A stretch of DNA of 64,000 bases from Saccharopolyspora montiporae (GTDB lineage Bacteria > Actinomycetota > Actinomycetes > Mycobacteriales > Pseudonocardiaceae). The notes under the pieces were generated by a model. The model was given only the letters and a program-made list of their open reading frames with translations. It did not search any database and was not told the DNA's origin. The translations under genes were made by a program, and so were the position numbers. The DNA lies in the NCBI RefSeq assembly GCF_015209505.1, contig NZ_JADEYC010000007.1, forward strand, positions 186,001 through 250,000. Reading direction: 5' to 3'. Shown piece by piece: positions 42,867 to 51,799 of this stretch (within the stretch, counting starts at the first letter, position 1; each line of letters begins with the position of its first letter).

Positions 42867-44261
42867 TTGACCACTGAACAAGCCGAGCCCGCGGGTCCGC
42901 GGGCCGTCATCGAGGGCGGGGCCGTGGCCACCGTCGACGACAGCGGGACCGAGTTCACCGAGGGCCACGTCGTCCTCGACGGGACGACCATCGTGGCGGT
43001 GGGGCCGGGGTCGGCGCCGCGGCAGTCCGGCCCGGTGGTGCGGATCGACGCCACCGGGTGCCTGCTCACCCCGGGCCTGGTCAACACGCACCACCACCTC
43101 TACCAGTGGGCCACCCGCGGGTACGCGGCCGATGCGGACCTGTTCGGCTGGCTCACCGAGCTGTACCCGGTCTGGGCGGGGCTGGACGCGGAGATCACCG
43201 GCGCCGCCGCGTCGGCCGGTCTCGGGCAGTTGGCGCTGTCCGGCTGCACCACGGCCGCCGACCACCACTACGTGTTCCCGCGCGGCGGCGGTGATGTGTT
43301 CGGCGCCGTCGTGGCCGCGGCGGACCGCGTCGGGCCGCGGCTGCACGCGGTGCGCGGATCGATGGACCGGGGGCGCTCCCGCGGTGGCCTGCCGCCGGAT
43401 TCCCTGGTCGAGGACCTCGATGCTGCGCTGGAGGGCACCCAGCGGGCCATCGACGCGTGGCACGATCCCGATCCCGGGGCGCAGGTGCGGGTGGCGGTCG
43501 GGCCGTGCTCGCCGTTCTCGGTCAGCACGGATCTGCTGCGCGAGTCCGCGGAACTGGCCCGCCGCAACGGGGTCCGGCTGCACACGCACCTGGCCGAGAC
43601 CGCGGACGAGGAAACCCGGTGCCGCGCCGAATTCGGCTGCACCCCGGCGGAATTCGCCGAGCAGCTGGGTTGGTCCGGTCCGGACGTGTGGGTCGCGCAC
43701 GCGGTGCACCTCGCCGACGCGGAGATCGCGCGGCTGGCCGATTCCGGGACGGGCGCGGCGCACTGCCCCAGTTCCAACGCGCGGCTCGGGGCCGGCATTG
43801 CCCCGGTGCGGCGGATGCTGGACGCCGGGATGCCCACCGGGCTCGGGGTCGACGGAGTGGCCTCGAACGAGTCCGGCGGTCTCGGGGAGGAGATGCGCCA
43901 GGCCCTGCTCGTGGCGCGGGCGCAGGGTGGCCCTGCGGCGCTGTCCGTGCGGGAGGCATTGTGGCTGGCCACCCGGGGCGGGGCGCGCTGCCTGGGTCGG
44001 GACGGCGAACTCGGTTCGCTGGAGCCCGGCAAGCTCGCCGATATCGCGGTCTGGCGCATGGACGGGCTCGCGCATGCCGAGATCCGTGATCCGGTGGCCG
44101 CGCTGGTGCTGGGGCGCCTGCCGCGGTTGGCGCGGTTGCTGCGCGGAGGCAAGACCCTCGTCGACGACGGCCGCCTGGTCACCGAATCCGAAACCGAGGA
44201 ACTCACCGCCGGTCTCGTGCGCGCGAGCGAACAGCTGCGCGCCCGGGCCGCGACGCGGTGA
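42867..44261 (+). CDS. 8-oxoguanine deaminase-type amidohydrolase
   Basis: A 464-residue metal-dependent amidohydrolase. Metal ligands are visible in NTHHHLYQW (about 70), the HTHLAETADEE block (about 240) and GVDGVASNESGG (about 330). The sequence fits the 8-oxoguanine deaminase / hydroxyatrazine ethylaminohydrolase subfamily rather than classical guanine deaminase. The start is TTG 42867 with GGGAGG upstream. A purine permease gene follows 42 bases later, which supports a purine substrate and nitrogen salvage. Confidence 0.85.
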   Translation: MTTEQAEPAGPRAVIEGGAVATVDDSGTEFTEGHVVLDGTTIVAVGPGSAPRQSGPVVRIDATGCLLTPGLVNTHHHLYQWATRGYAADADLFGWLTELYPVWAGLDAEITGAAASAGLGQLALSGCTTAADHHYVFPRGGGDVFGAVVAAADRVGPRLHAVRGSMDRGRSRGGLPPDSLVEDLDAALEGTQRAIDAWHDPDPGAQVRVAVGPCSPFSVSTDLLRESAELARRNGVRLHTHLAETADEETRCRAEFGCTPAEFAEQLGWSGPDVWVAHAVHLADAEIARLADSGTGAAHCPSSNARLGAGIAPVRRMLDAGMPTGLGVDGVASNESGGLGEEMRQALLVARAQGGPAALSVREALWLATRGGARCLGRDGELGSLEPGKLADIAVWRMDGLAHAEIRDPVAALVLGRLPRLARLLRGGKTLVDDGRLVTESETEELTAGLVRASEQLRARAATR

Positions 44262-44303
44262 CCCGGTCCACCACGCCCCCAGCCCTGCGACTCGGGAGTC
44301 CCG

Positions 44304-45734
44304 ATGACCACACGAGAATCACCGGCGACCGGTCGCCGCCGCGGCGCGGACGGCTTCTTCGGCATCACCGCTCGCGGTTCGACGCTGTCCCGGGAAATCC
44401 GCGGCGGCGTGACGACGTTCATCGCGATGGCCTACATCGTCATGCTCAACCCGCTGATCCTCGGCTCCGGCACCGACGTGACCGGGGCGCAGCTCCCGCC
44501 GGAGCAGGTCACCACCGCGACCGCCGCGACCGCCGGCGTGATGTCGGTGCTGATGGGCGTGGTGGGCAGGGCCCCGCTGGCGCTGGCCGCGGGCCTGGGC
44601 GTGAACGCCGTGGTGGCCTTCACCATCGCGCCGACCATGACCTGGGCGCAGGCGTTCGGGCTGGTCGTGCTCGAAGGGCTGGTGATCATCGTCCTGGCGG
44701 TCAGCGGGCTGCGGGAGAAGATCATCAACGCGATCCCGGATGCGCTCAAGGTGGCGCTGACCGTGGGAATCGGGCTCTACATCGCGCTGATCGGGCTGGT
44801 CAGCGCAGGTTTCGTCACCCGGGTTCCGGACGCGGCCGAGTCCACCGTGCCGGTGCAGTTGGGCCAGGACGGCCAGCTTGCCGGGGTGCCGATCGCCGTG
44901 TTCTGCGTGAACCTGCTGGTGATGATCGCGCTGCTGGCCCGCGGCACGCCGGGCGCGCTGCTGATCGGCATCGGCTTCGGCACGGTCGTGGCGATCGCGG
45001 CGAACGCGGCACTGCCGATCGCCCCGCAGGAATGGGGAACGGTGGTGCCGGCGCTGCCCGAGCAGCTGGTCACCTCACCGGATTTCGGCCTGTTCGGGCA
45101 GGTGGACCTGTTCGGCGGGTTCGCCGCGGCCGGTGGTGTGGCGGCGACGGTGTTCCTGTTCACCCTGGTGCTGTCCGGGTTCTTCGACGCGATGGGCACG
45201 ATCACCAGCGTCGGCACGCAGGCCGGTCTGCTGCGTGGCGGCCGGATCGAGGGCATGGGCCGCATCCTGGCCGTGGATGGAGTGGCTGCGGCCGCGGGAG
45301 GGGTGACCGGTTCGTCGCCGAACACGGTCTTCCTGGAGTCGGCGGCCGGGGTCGCCGAAGGGGCGCGCACCGGGCTGGCCAGCGTGGTCACCGGGCTGCT
45401 GTTCTGCGCGACGCTGCTGTTCACCCCACTGGCCACCGTGGTCCCGGCCCAGGCCGCCGCACCGGCGCTGGTGCTGGTCGGCGGGTTGATGATGGCCCAG
45501 GTACGCCACGTCCCCTGGCAAGACCCGGATTTCACCATCCCGGCGTTTCTGACCATCGCGGTCATCCCGTTCACCTACATGATCACCAACGGGATCGGCG
45601 CGGGCATCATCGCGTTCGTCGCGATCAAGATCGCCCGCGGCAAAGTGCGCGAGATCGGGTGGTTCGTCGGCGCGCTGGCGGTCGTGTTCGCGTTGTACTT
45701 CGGCGCCTCCGGTATCGAAGCGCTCGCCGGGTAG
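44304..45734 (+). CDS. NCS2 family purine permease (AzgA-like)
   Basis: A 476-residue membrane protein of the AzgA branch of the NCS2 family, which imports adenine, guanine and hypoxanthine. It has about 12-14 helices. The conserved block VTTFIAMAYIVMLNPLIL near the N terminus, the AAGLGVNAVVAF motif and SGFFDAMGTITSVGTQAG are present. It is encoded just downstream of the 8-oxoguanine-deaminase-type gene, so import and deamination of oxidised or normal purines go together. The stop is 13 bases from the end of the convergent decayed WD40 frame. Confidence 0.92.
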   Translation: MTTRESPATGRRRGADGFFGITARGSTLSREIRGGVTTFIAMAYIVMLNPLILGSGTDVTGAQLPPEQVTTATAATAGVMSVLMGVVGRAPLALAAGLGVNAVVAFTIAPTMTWAQAFGLVVLEGLVIIVLAVSGLREKIINAIPDALKVALTVGIGLYIALIGLVSAGFVTRVPDAAESTVPVQLGQDGQLAGVPIAVFCVNLLVMIALLARGTPGALLIGIGFGTVVAIAANAALPIAPQEWGTVVPALPEQLVTSPDFGLFGQVDLFGGFAAAGGVAATVFLFTLVLSGFFDAMGTITSVGTQAGLLRGGRIEGMGRILAVDGVAAAAGGVTGSSPNTVFLESAAGVAEGARTGLASVVTGLLFCATLLFTPLATVVPAQAAAPALVLVGGLMMAQVRHVPWQDPDFTIPAFLTIAVIPFTYMITNGIGAGIIAFVAIKIARGKVREIGWFVGALAVVFALYFGASGIEALAG

Positions 45735-45747
45735 CGGACGTCGGGGC

Positions 45748-46240
45748 TCACGCGCAGGGTGGGTCGAACGGCTGGTTCGGGATGTATCGGCTCCACTCCT
45801 CGGGACCGAGGTTGTTCTGCGTCGTCGCGCAGATCCGGTGCACGGCGTCGTTCAGGTTCCAGAACCGCAACTGAGCGGAGTCGGTCACGACGGTGCTCCC
45901 GTCGGCGTTCACCGCCACCGAACTCATCCCTTCGCCGTCCGGTAGCGGGTGTCCCAGGGGACGCGGGTGCTCCGGGTCGGACACATCCCACAACCGGACT
46001 TCACCCGCGCCGGTGCTGCTGGTGACGATGGTGTTCTCGTCCGCGCTCAACGCCACCGAATACAGCCCGTCGCTGTCCGGTAGCGGCGGGCCCAGCGGAC
46101 GCGGATGCTCCGGATCCGAGGCATCCCACTAGCTCCACTGGACCCAGCTCGAACCGCACATCGCTGTCCGCACCGGCGTGCAGCGCGTCGGACAACTCCG
46201 CGCGCAACCGGCCGATCAACTCCGCAAGCTCAACGGCCAT
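45748..46240 (-). pseudogene. decayed locus: trypco2-domain start joined to WD40-repeat C terminus
   Basis: From ATG 46240, with GGAGG upstream, the frame reads MAVELAELIGRLRAELSDAL, then GADSDVRFELGPVELV, which is the trypsin-co-occurring domain 2 pattern. At about 46128 the reading passes into another frame that holds two WD40 repeats (WDASDPEHPRPLG and LWDVSDPEHPRPLG), then a C-terminal tail with RICATTQNNLGPEEWSRYI. A TAG separates the two frames. The simplest explanation is a deletion that fused the start of a trypco2 gene to the end of a WD40 gene. Neither product is complete. Confidence 0.65.
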
Positions 46241-46411
46241 CAACCGCTCCTCCAGCAGCACCACCAGATCACCGCATGATCGCAGCCGGTAGTGGCCCGC
46301 AGGGGCCGAACGCGGAAAACCTTGCGGACAGGTCCGCATCGCGCCTCGGCGCTTCCGGGAGGGCGCGAGCTGTGCGAGGCTCTGCGGGCGCACCGAAACG
46401 GGAGGTGGACG

Positions 46412-47221
46412 GTGACCGAAACCGAGGATGTCGATGTCGCGGCGCCGAACATCGCGCGGATGTACGACTACCTGTTGGGCGGATCGGCGAACTTCGCGGT
46501 GGATCGCGCGGCCGCCGAGGAGTTCAACGCCCAGCTACCGGGCAACGCCGATTGGGCCTACGCGCACGCCCAGGCCAACCGCGCATTCCTCGGCCGCGCG
46601 GTGCGCCATCTTGCCACCGAGCACGGCATCGACCAGTTCTTGGATCTCGGGTCGGGCGTGCCGACCAAGGGCAACGTGCACGAGATCGCGCACCAGGTCG
46701 ACCAGCGGGCACGGGTGGCCTACGTCGACCATGAGGCCGTCGCCGTCGCGCACGCGCGTCGCATGCTGGCCGGGCACGAGCGGGTCACGGTGACCCGGGC
46801 CGACGCCCGCGATCCGGGCGCGGTGCTGGCCGCTCCGGGCGTGGCCGGCCTGCTGGATTTTCGCCGCCCGGTCGCGGTGCTGGCCGTGGCGATCCTGGAA
46901 GTGATCGGTGATGTGGATGCCGGGGAGCTCACCGCGGCCTACCGGAACGCCTGCGTGCCCGGCAGTGCGCTGGTCGTCTCGCACATGACTCGGCTGTCCA
47001 TCACCGAGGACCAGGTCGCGGCGTTCCGCGAGATGATGCGGCACACGCCGACCCCGCATACCCGGTTCACCACCCGGGCGGAGATGGATCGGATCGGCAC
47101 CGGATACACGTGGCTGGAGCCGGGTGTCGTGCCGCTGGCGCACTGGCGCAACGATGGTCCGGTGTCCGAGGAGCAGGCCGCGGCGGCGAACTCGTTCGGA
47201 GCCGTCGGCGTCCTGCGCTGA
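46412..47221 (+). CDS. SAM-dependent methyltransferase, DUF574 (Methyltransf_19)
   Basis: A 269-residue protein of the DUF574 methyltransferase family, very common in actinomycetes. Marks: APNIARMYDYLLGGSANF at the N terminus, the SAM site FLDLGSGVPTKGNVHEIA, and VAYVDHEAVAVAHAR. The GTG at 46412 follows GGGAGG. The biological substrate of the family is not known. It is monocistronic with a hairpin downstream, between the decayed trypco2/WD40 locus and a secreted hydrolase gene. Confidence 0.92.
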   Translation: MTETEDVDVAAPNIARMYDYLLGGSANFAVDRAAAEEFNAQLPGNADWAYAHAQANRAFLGRAVRHLATEHGIDQFLDLGSGVPTKGNVHEIAHQVDQRARVAYVDHEAVAVAHARRMLAGHERVTVTRADARDPGAVLAAPGVAGLLDFRRPVAVLAVAILEVIGDVDAGELTAAYRNACVPGSALVVSHMTRLSITEDQVAAFREMMRHTPTPHTRFTTRAEMDRIGTGYTWLEPGVVPLAHWRNDGPVSEEQAAAANSFGAVGVLR

Positions 47222-47288
47222 ACCTGCGGCGGGGCCGCGGTCGCCAGAAAAGCCGACTCCGGGTGTGGGACCACGATCAGCCCGCACT

Positions 47289-47313
47289 CCGCACCGGGTC
47301 CGATCCGGTGCGG
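47289..47313 (+). terminator. terminator after the DUF574 methyltransferase gene
   Basis: Perfect 9-bp arms CCGCACCGG and CCGGTGCGG around a 7-base loop, 68 bases after the stop. Confidence 0.6.
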
Positions 47314-47399
47314 GATCGGTGATGTCCCGGAGGCGGACGGGGCGCGCGGACGGCACAGTGATCGGCACGGATCACCACCGCCGAAGACGGAGTAGCCGG

Positions 47400-48527
47400 A
47401 TGTCCCTTCGCCGCACCGGAATCGCCCTTGCAGCAGCACTGCTGGCCTTGACCGCACCGCTGGGTTCCGCGACCGCAGCACAACCCACCGATCTCGCCTT
47501 GCCGCCGCCGACCGGCTCCCATCCGGTCGGCACCGACGTCCTGCACGTGCGGGACGCATCGCGTCCGGACCCGTGGGTGCCCGATCAACCGCGCGAACTG
47601 ATGGTCACCACCTGGTACCCGGCGGCGGGGCCGGGCACGAAACCGGCCCGGTACCTGAGCGCCGAGGAGTCGCGCCGGTTCGTGCAGCTGCAGGCGGACT
47701 ACGGCGGAACCCCGTTCGAGCCGGCCGACGTGCTGAGCACGGTCGGCACGCACGCCCGCGACCACGCCCCTGCGCTGCGCACACCGAACGGGCATCCACT
47801 GGTGGTGCTCTCGCCGGGGCACTCCTACCCGCGGGCGCTGTTGACCGGGATGGCCGAGGACCTCGCCAGCCGCGGTTACGTCGTGGCCGCGATCGGGCAC
47901 AACCACGAGTCCGCCGGCACCGAATTCCCGGACGGGCGGGTCACTCCGTGCGTGGCGTGCCACACCGACGACATGGGGGCGGTCGCGCGCGGCAGGGCCG
48001 TGGATGCGCGGTTCGTGCTCGACGAACTCACCGGACATCCGCGCTTCAGCACGCTCATCGACGAGCGCAGGATCGCCATGGTCGGCCATTCCATCGGCGG
48101 GGCGAGCGCAGCGGAGGCGATGGCCACCGATCCGCGCATCGACGCGGGCGTCAACCTCGACGGCACGTTTCCGGCACCGCTGCCGGACGAGGGACTGCAC
48201 CGCCCGTTCCTCATGCTCGGCGCCGAGCACCACAACCCGGGCAGTGAACTCGAATCGAGCTGGGACGAGACGTGGCAGCGCCTGCACGGCTGGAAGCGCT
48301 GGATCACGATGCGCGGTTCCGGGCACGGTTCGGCGACCGACGTGAACATGCTGGCCAATCAGAACGGCATCCAGTACCCGGGCGAGCCGCTGCCGGGAGC
48401 GCGCAGCGCCGAGCTCGCGAACCGGTACGTGGCGGCCTTCCTCGACCGGCACCTGCGGGACCGGCCGCAACCGATCCTGGACGGACCCAACGCCGCCGAT
48501 CCGGAAATGCTGTTCTGGCACCGCTGA
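47400..48527 (+). CDS. secreted platelet-activating-factor acetylhydrolase-like hydrolase
   Basis: A 375-residue alpha/beta hydrolase with a Sec signal peptide (LAAALLALTAPLGSATAA). The fold is that of plasma-type PAF acetylhydrolase/dienelactone hydrolase: VTTWYPAA, HPLVVLSPGHSYPRALLTG, nucleophile elbow GHSIGGASA (Ser about 229), and a catalytic His in GSGHGSATD. Secreted members hydrolyse short-chain or oxidised phospholipid esters and polyesters. The ATG at 47400 is chosen to include the signal peptide. Monocistronic. Confidence 0.85.
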   Translation: MSLRRTGIALAAALLALTAPLGSATAAQPTDLALPPPTGSHPVGTDVLHVRDASRPDPWVPDQPRELMVTTWYPAAGPGTKPARYLSAEESRRFVQLQADYGGTPFEPADVLSTVGTHARDHAPALRTPNGHPLVVLSPGHSYPRALLTGMAEDLASRGYVVAAIGHNHESAGTEFPDGRVTPCVACHTDDMGAVARGRAVDARFVLDELTGHPRFSTLIDERRIAMVGHSIGGASAAEAMATDPRIDAGVNLDGTFPAPLPDEGLHRPFLMLGAEHHNPGSELESSWDETWQRLHGWKRWITMRGSGHGSATDVNMLANQNGIQYPGEPLPGARSAELANRYVAAFLDRHLRDRPQPILDGPNAADPEMLFWHR

Positions 48528-48538
48528 GCGACCTGCTC

Positions 48539-48572
48539 CGGCTCCCGGGTCATCGCCGCGGCCCGGGTGCCG
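48539..48572 (+). terminator. possible terminator after the PAF-acetylhydrolase-like gene
   Basis: Arms CGGCTCCCGGG and CCCGGGTGCCG pair at 10 of 11 positions around a 12-base loop. Confidence 0.5.
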
Positions 48573-48639
48573 CGCACGTCTCCGGCGCGGCGATCTCTTG
48601 ACTGGGCACGGACCGAGCACTAATTTCCCTCGCATCGCA

Positions 48640-48651
48640 AAAGTATACTTT
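48640..48651. promoter_or_regulatory. GntR/FCD-type palindrome upstream of the NCS1 operon
   Basis: AAAGTATACTTT is a perfect 12-bp palindrome in an AT-rich stretch 81 bases before the NCS1 start. A second weaker pair, CGTAAT and ATTACG, follows at about 48652-48677. FCD-type GntR regulators often bind sites centred on GTATAC, and such a regulator is encoded at 51057. Confidence 0.55.
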
Positions 48652-48731
48652 CGTAATACGGAATTAACCGCATTACGTCGGGTACCGATTGCGCAGCACA
48701 CCCAGCCCGCCCGGAGACCGGAGACAGCGCG

Positions 48732-50222
48732 ATGCCCAGCGAACTCCCGGACGCCCCACCCGGTTCCGCCGCCGCGGCACCGCCCAGCCCCCGCCTGTAC
48801 AGCTACGATCTGGCGCCCACCACGAAGACCGGCCGCCGCTGGGGGACGTACAACGTCTTCACCCTGTGGGCCAACGACGCGCACAGCCTCGGCAACTACA
48901 CCTTCGCGATCGGCCTGTTCGCGCTCGGGCTCAACGTGTGGGGCATCCTGCTCGCCTTCATCCTCGCCTCGGCCGTGCTGTTCCTGCTGCTCACGCTGTC
49001 CGGCTACATGGGGCACAAGACCGGCGTGCCGTTCCCGGTGCTGAGCCGCATCGCCTTCGGCACCAGCGGCGGGCAGATCCCGGCCGCCGTGCGCGGCCTG
49101 GTGGCCATCGCGTGGTTCGGCATCCAGACCTACCTGGCCTCCGCGGTGCTCGACGCGCTGGTCCTGGCGCTGTTCCCGGCGGCGCAACCGCTGCAGGAGA
49201 TGTCGTTCCTGGGGCTGTCCGGCCTGGGCTGGATCACCTTCCTCGCGTTGTGGGCGGTGCAGGTGCTCATCGTCAGCTACGGGATGCACGTCATCCGCAG
49301 GTACATGGCGGTGGCCGCGCCCATCACGCTGATCACGATGTGCGGTTTGGCGATCTGGCTGTTCGTGCGCGCGGGCGGCTCCATCGCCCTGTCCACCGAC
49401 CAGCCGCTGACCGGCGGCGCGATGTGGCGGCACATCTTCGAAGGCGCGGCGCTGTGGGTGGTCATCTACGGGACGTTCGTGCTCAACTTCTGCGACTTCA
49501 CCCGCTCGGCCACGAGCCGGCGCGCGATCGTGCGCGGGAACCTGATCGGCATCCCGGTGAACATGCTGTTCTTCGCCGGGATCGTCATCGTGCTCAGCGG
49601 GGCGCAGTTCTCGCTCGACGGGCGGGTGATCACCAGCCCCACCGACATCGTGCAGACCATCCCGAACACGGCGCTGCTGGCCGCCGCCTCGCTGGCGCTC
49701 GTGGTGCTGACCATCGCGGTGAATCTGCTGGCCAACTTCGTGGCGCCGATCTACGTGCTGGTCAACCTCTTCCCGCGGCAGCTGAACTTCCGCCGTGCCG
49801 GCGTGCTCAGCGCGGTGATCGGGCTGGCCATCCTGCCGTGGAACCTCTACGACAACCCGGTGGTGGTGAACTACTTCCTGGGCGGGCTCGGGGCGTTGCT
49901 CGGTCCGCTGTTCGGGGTGATCACCGCCGATTACTGGCTGCTGCGCCGGGCGAAGGTGAACATCCCGGACCTCTACACCGAGGACGCGGCGGGCGAATAC
50001 CACTACCGGCGCGGCTACAACCCGAAGGCCGTCTGGGCCTTCATCCCGTCCGCGGCGATCTCCGTCGTGCTGGCGCTGGTGCCCGCCTTCAGCGCGCTGG
50101 CCGGGTTCTCCTGGTTCATCGGGGCGCTGCTGGGTGCGCTGTCCTACCTGCTGATCAGCGATCGGCGCCCGCACCCGGCGCAGGACGTGGACGGGGAACC
50201 GATCGCCGTGGCCCCGGAATGA
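48732..50222 (+). CDS. NCS1 family nucleobase/hydantoin/allantoin transporter
   Basis: A 496-residue, 12-helix NCS1 transporter. N-terminal RWGTYNVFTLWANDAHSLGN and the helix-3 region FGIQTYLASAVLDAL are typical of the Mhp1/PucI/FurA group, and the C-terminal ADYWLLRRAKVNIPDLY is conserved. Substrates in the family are allantoin, hydantoins, uracil, cytosine and thiamine. The next gene is a hydantoin/allantoin-racemase-family enzyme, which favours a 5-substituted hydantoin or allantoin-like ligand. An operator-like palindrome lies upstream. Confidence 0.9.
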   Translation: MPSELPDAPPGSAAAAPPSPRLYSYDLAPTTKTGRRWGTYNVFTLWANDAHSLGNYTFAIGLFALGLNVWGILLAFILASAVLFLLLTLSGYMGHKTGVPFPVLSRIAFGTSGGQIPAAVRGLVAIAWFGIQTYLASAVLDALVLALFPAAQPLQEMSFLGLSGLGWITFLALWAVQVLIVSYGMHVIRRYMAVAAPITLITMCGLAIWLFVRAGGSIALSTDQPLTGGAMWRHIFEGAALWVVIYGTFVLNFCDFTRSATSRRAIVRGNLIGIPVNMLFFAGIVIVLSGAQFSLDGRVITSPTDIVQTIPNTALLAAASLALVVLTIAVNLLANFVAPIYVLVNLFPRQLNFRRAGVLSAVIGLAILPWNLYDNPVVVNYFLGGLGALLGPLFGVITADYWLLRRAKVNIPDLYTEDAAGEYHYRRGYNPKAVWAFIPSAAISVVLALVPAFSALAGFSWFIGALLGALSYLLISDRRPHPAQDVDGEPIAVAPE

Positions 50223-50260
50223 CGCCCCAGCACACCCGAAACCGGCAAGAGGACCCGAGC

Positions 50261-50986
50261 ATGCGCATTCTCGTCGTCAACGTGAACACCACGCAGGCCA
50301 TCACCGACTCCATCGGCCGGCAGGCCGCCGCCGTCGCCGCACCGGACACCGAGATCGTGCCGGTGACACCGCCGTTCGGCGCCGAGTCCGTGGAGGGCTA
50401 CTACGAGAGCCACCTCGCCGCGGTCGCGGTGCTCGAAGCCGTGCGGACCCACGCCGAGCCCTTCGACGCGGTCATCCAGGCCGGATACGGGGAACACGGG
50501 CGGGAAGCGCTGCAGGAACTGGTCGAGGTGCCCGTGGTGGACATCACCGAGGCGTCGGCGAGCACCGCGCAGTTCCTCGGGCGCAGCTACTCGGTGGTGA
50601 CCAGCCTGGACCGCACGGTGCCGCTCATCGAGGACCGGCTGGCCACGGCCGGGCTGACCGCCCGCTGCGCCTCGGTGCGGGCCAGCGGGCTGGCGGTGCT
50701 CGACCTCGACCGGGACCCGGATGCCGCTGTGGAAGCCATTGCCGAGCAGGCGCTCCGGGCGGTGCGCGAGGACCACGCCGAGGTCATCTGCCTGGGCTGC
50801 GGCGGTATGGCCGGGCTCGCCGACCGGGTGCTGGAACGCACCGGCGCTCCGGTCGTGGACGGGGTGACCGCGGCCGTGACCACCGCCGAATCGCTGGTGC
50901 GCCTGGGTTTGCGCACGTCCAAGGTGCGCAGCTACGCGCCCGTGCGCCCGAAGCGGTTCACCAACTGGCCGCCGCGGGCCGGGTGA
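50261..50986 (+). CDS. aspartate/hydantoin racemase superfamily protein with Gly/Cys active site
   Basis: A 241-residue member of the HyuE/allantoin-racemase family (ILVVNVNTTQAITDSI at the N terminus). Racemases need two cysteines. Here the first position (ACFGDPG-type motif) reads AGYGEHG, so Gly75 replaces Cys, while the second (CLGCGGMAG, Cys180) is kept. A Gly/Cys pair is what arylmalonate decarboxylase has in the same fold. A decarboxylase or other proton-transfer activity is therefore possible. The ATG at 50261 follows AAGAGGA. It is co-transcribed with the NCS1 gene (38-base gap). Confidence 0.85.
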   Translation: MRILVVNVNTTQAITDSIGRQAAAVAAPDTEIVPVTPPFGAESVEGYYESHLAAVAVLEAVRTHAEPFDAVIQAGYGEHGREALQELVEVPVVDITEASASTAQFLGRSYSVVTSLDRTVPLIEDRLATAGLTARCASVRASGLAVLDLDRDPDAAVEAIAEQALRAVREDHAEVICLGCGGMAGLADRVLERTGAPVVDGVTAAVTTAESLVRLGLRTSKVRSYAPVRPKRFTNWPPRAG

Positions 50987-51056
50987 CCGGCTGCGCGGAC
51001 GCCGGGCGGCTGACACCTCCCGCCGGCCCGATCGACCGCGGGGGCTACTCAGCTCG

Positions 51057-51713
51057 TCAGCCCAGATCGTCGAGGACCATCCGGCGGCTCGCGGCCGCGT
51101 GCGCGCGGGCGAGCGCACCGGCTCGCGCGGCATCCCCCGCCGCGATGGCCTCGTGCAGCTGCTCGTGCTCGGCGCAGACTCGCTCGGGTTCCCGGTTCAA
51201 CCGGAACAGGTAGGCCAGCCGGCCGTGCAGCGGTTCCAGCACACCGGCCAACAGCTCGTGCCCGGAGGCCGCGACGAGCTCGTCATGGAAGGCGGCGTTG
51301 GCCTCGGTCATCGCAGCCAGATCACCGCGCTGCAGCGATCGGCGGGCTTGCTCCACCAGCGCGCCGAGCCGCGCGGCACCATCCGGACCGGCGCGTTCGG
51401 CAGCGCGTTCCGCGGCCAGCGCCTCCAGCGCTTCCCGCACGTCGAACAGCTCCTCGATCTGGCGGCGTCCCAGGCTGCGCACGAACACCCCGCGGCGGCG
51501 GTCGCGCACCTCCACGAGACCGTCGCCCTGCAGGCGGCGGATGGCTTCGCGGACCGGGACGCGGGAGACCCCGAACTCCGCGGCGATGTCCTGCTCGTAG
51601 ATGCGGTCGCCCGGCTGCAACCGGCCTTCGGCGATCCGTGCCCGCAATGCGCGGCGCACCTGCTCGCCCAGCGGACTGCCGGGTTCCTTGCCGATCTCCT
51701 GCGCGGCGGCCAC
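51057..51713 (-). CDS. GntR family regulator, FCD (FadR) subfamily
   Basis: A 218-residue regulator. A winged helix-turn-helix (AAEFGVSRVPVREAIRRLQGDGL) is followed by a helical FCD domain. Its metal-ligand pattern, with NAAFHDELVAASGH and HEQLHEAIAAGD, supplies the histidines seen in metal-bound FCD domains. The GTG at 51713 follows GGGGAGG. It converges on the NCS1/racemase operon and is the best candidate to bind the GTATAC-centred palindrome upstream of it; effector unknown. Confidence 0.9.
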   Translation of the reverse strand: MAAAQEIGKEPGSPLGEQVRRALRARIAEGRLQPGDRIYEQDIAAEFGVSRVPVREAIRRLQGDGLVEVRDRRRGVFVRSLGRRQIEELFDVREALEALAAERAAERAGPDGAARLGALVEQARRSLQRGDLAAMTEANAAFHDELVAASGHELLAGVLEPLHGRLAYLFRLNREPERVCAEHEQLHEAIAAGDAARAGALARAHAAASRRMVLDDLG

Positions 51714-51799
51714 GGTCCCCCTCCTCCCCTGTTGCCCCGCAGCCTAGTGCACCGCCCGGCAGGACCAGACCCGGCGGAGGGGTGTCCATTGCGGACGGT

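Noticed and set aside
47277..50174. A very long open frame (about 965 codons) on the minus strand, antisense to the PAF-hydrolase-like and NCS1 genes
   Set aside because: It is rich in Arg, Gln, His and Gly, has no ribosome-binding site, and lies opposite two clear genes. Long antisense frames are expected at this GC content.
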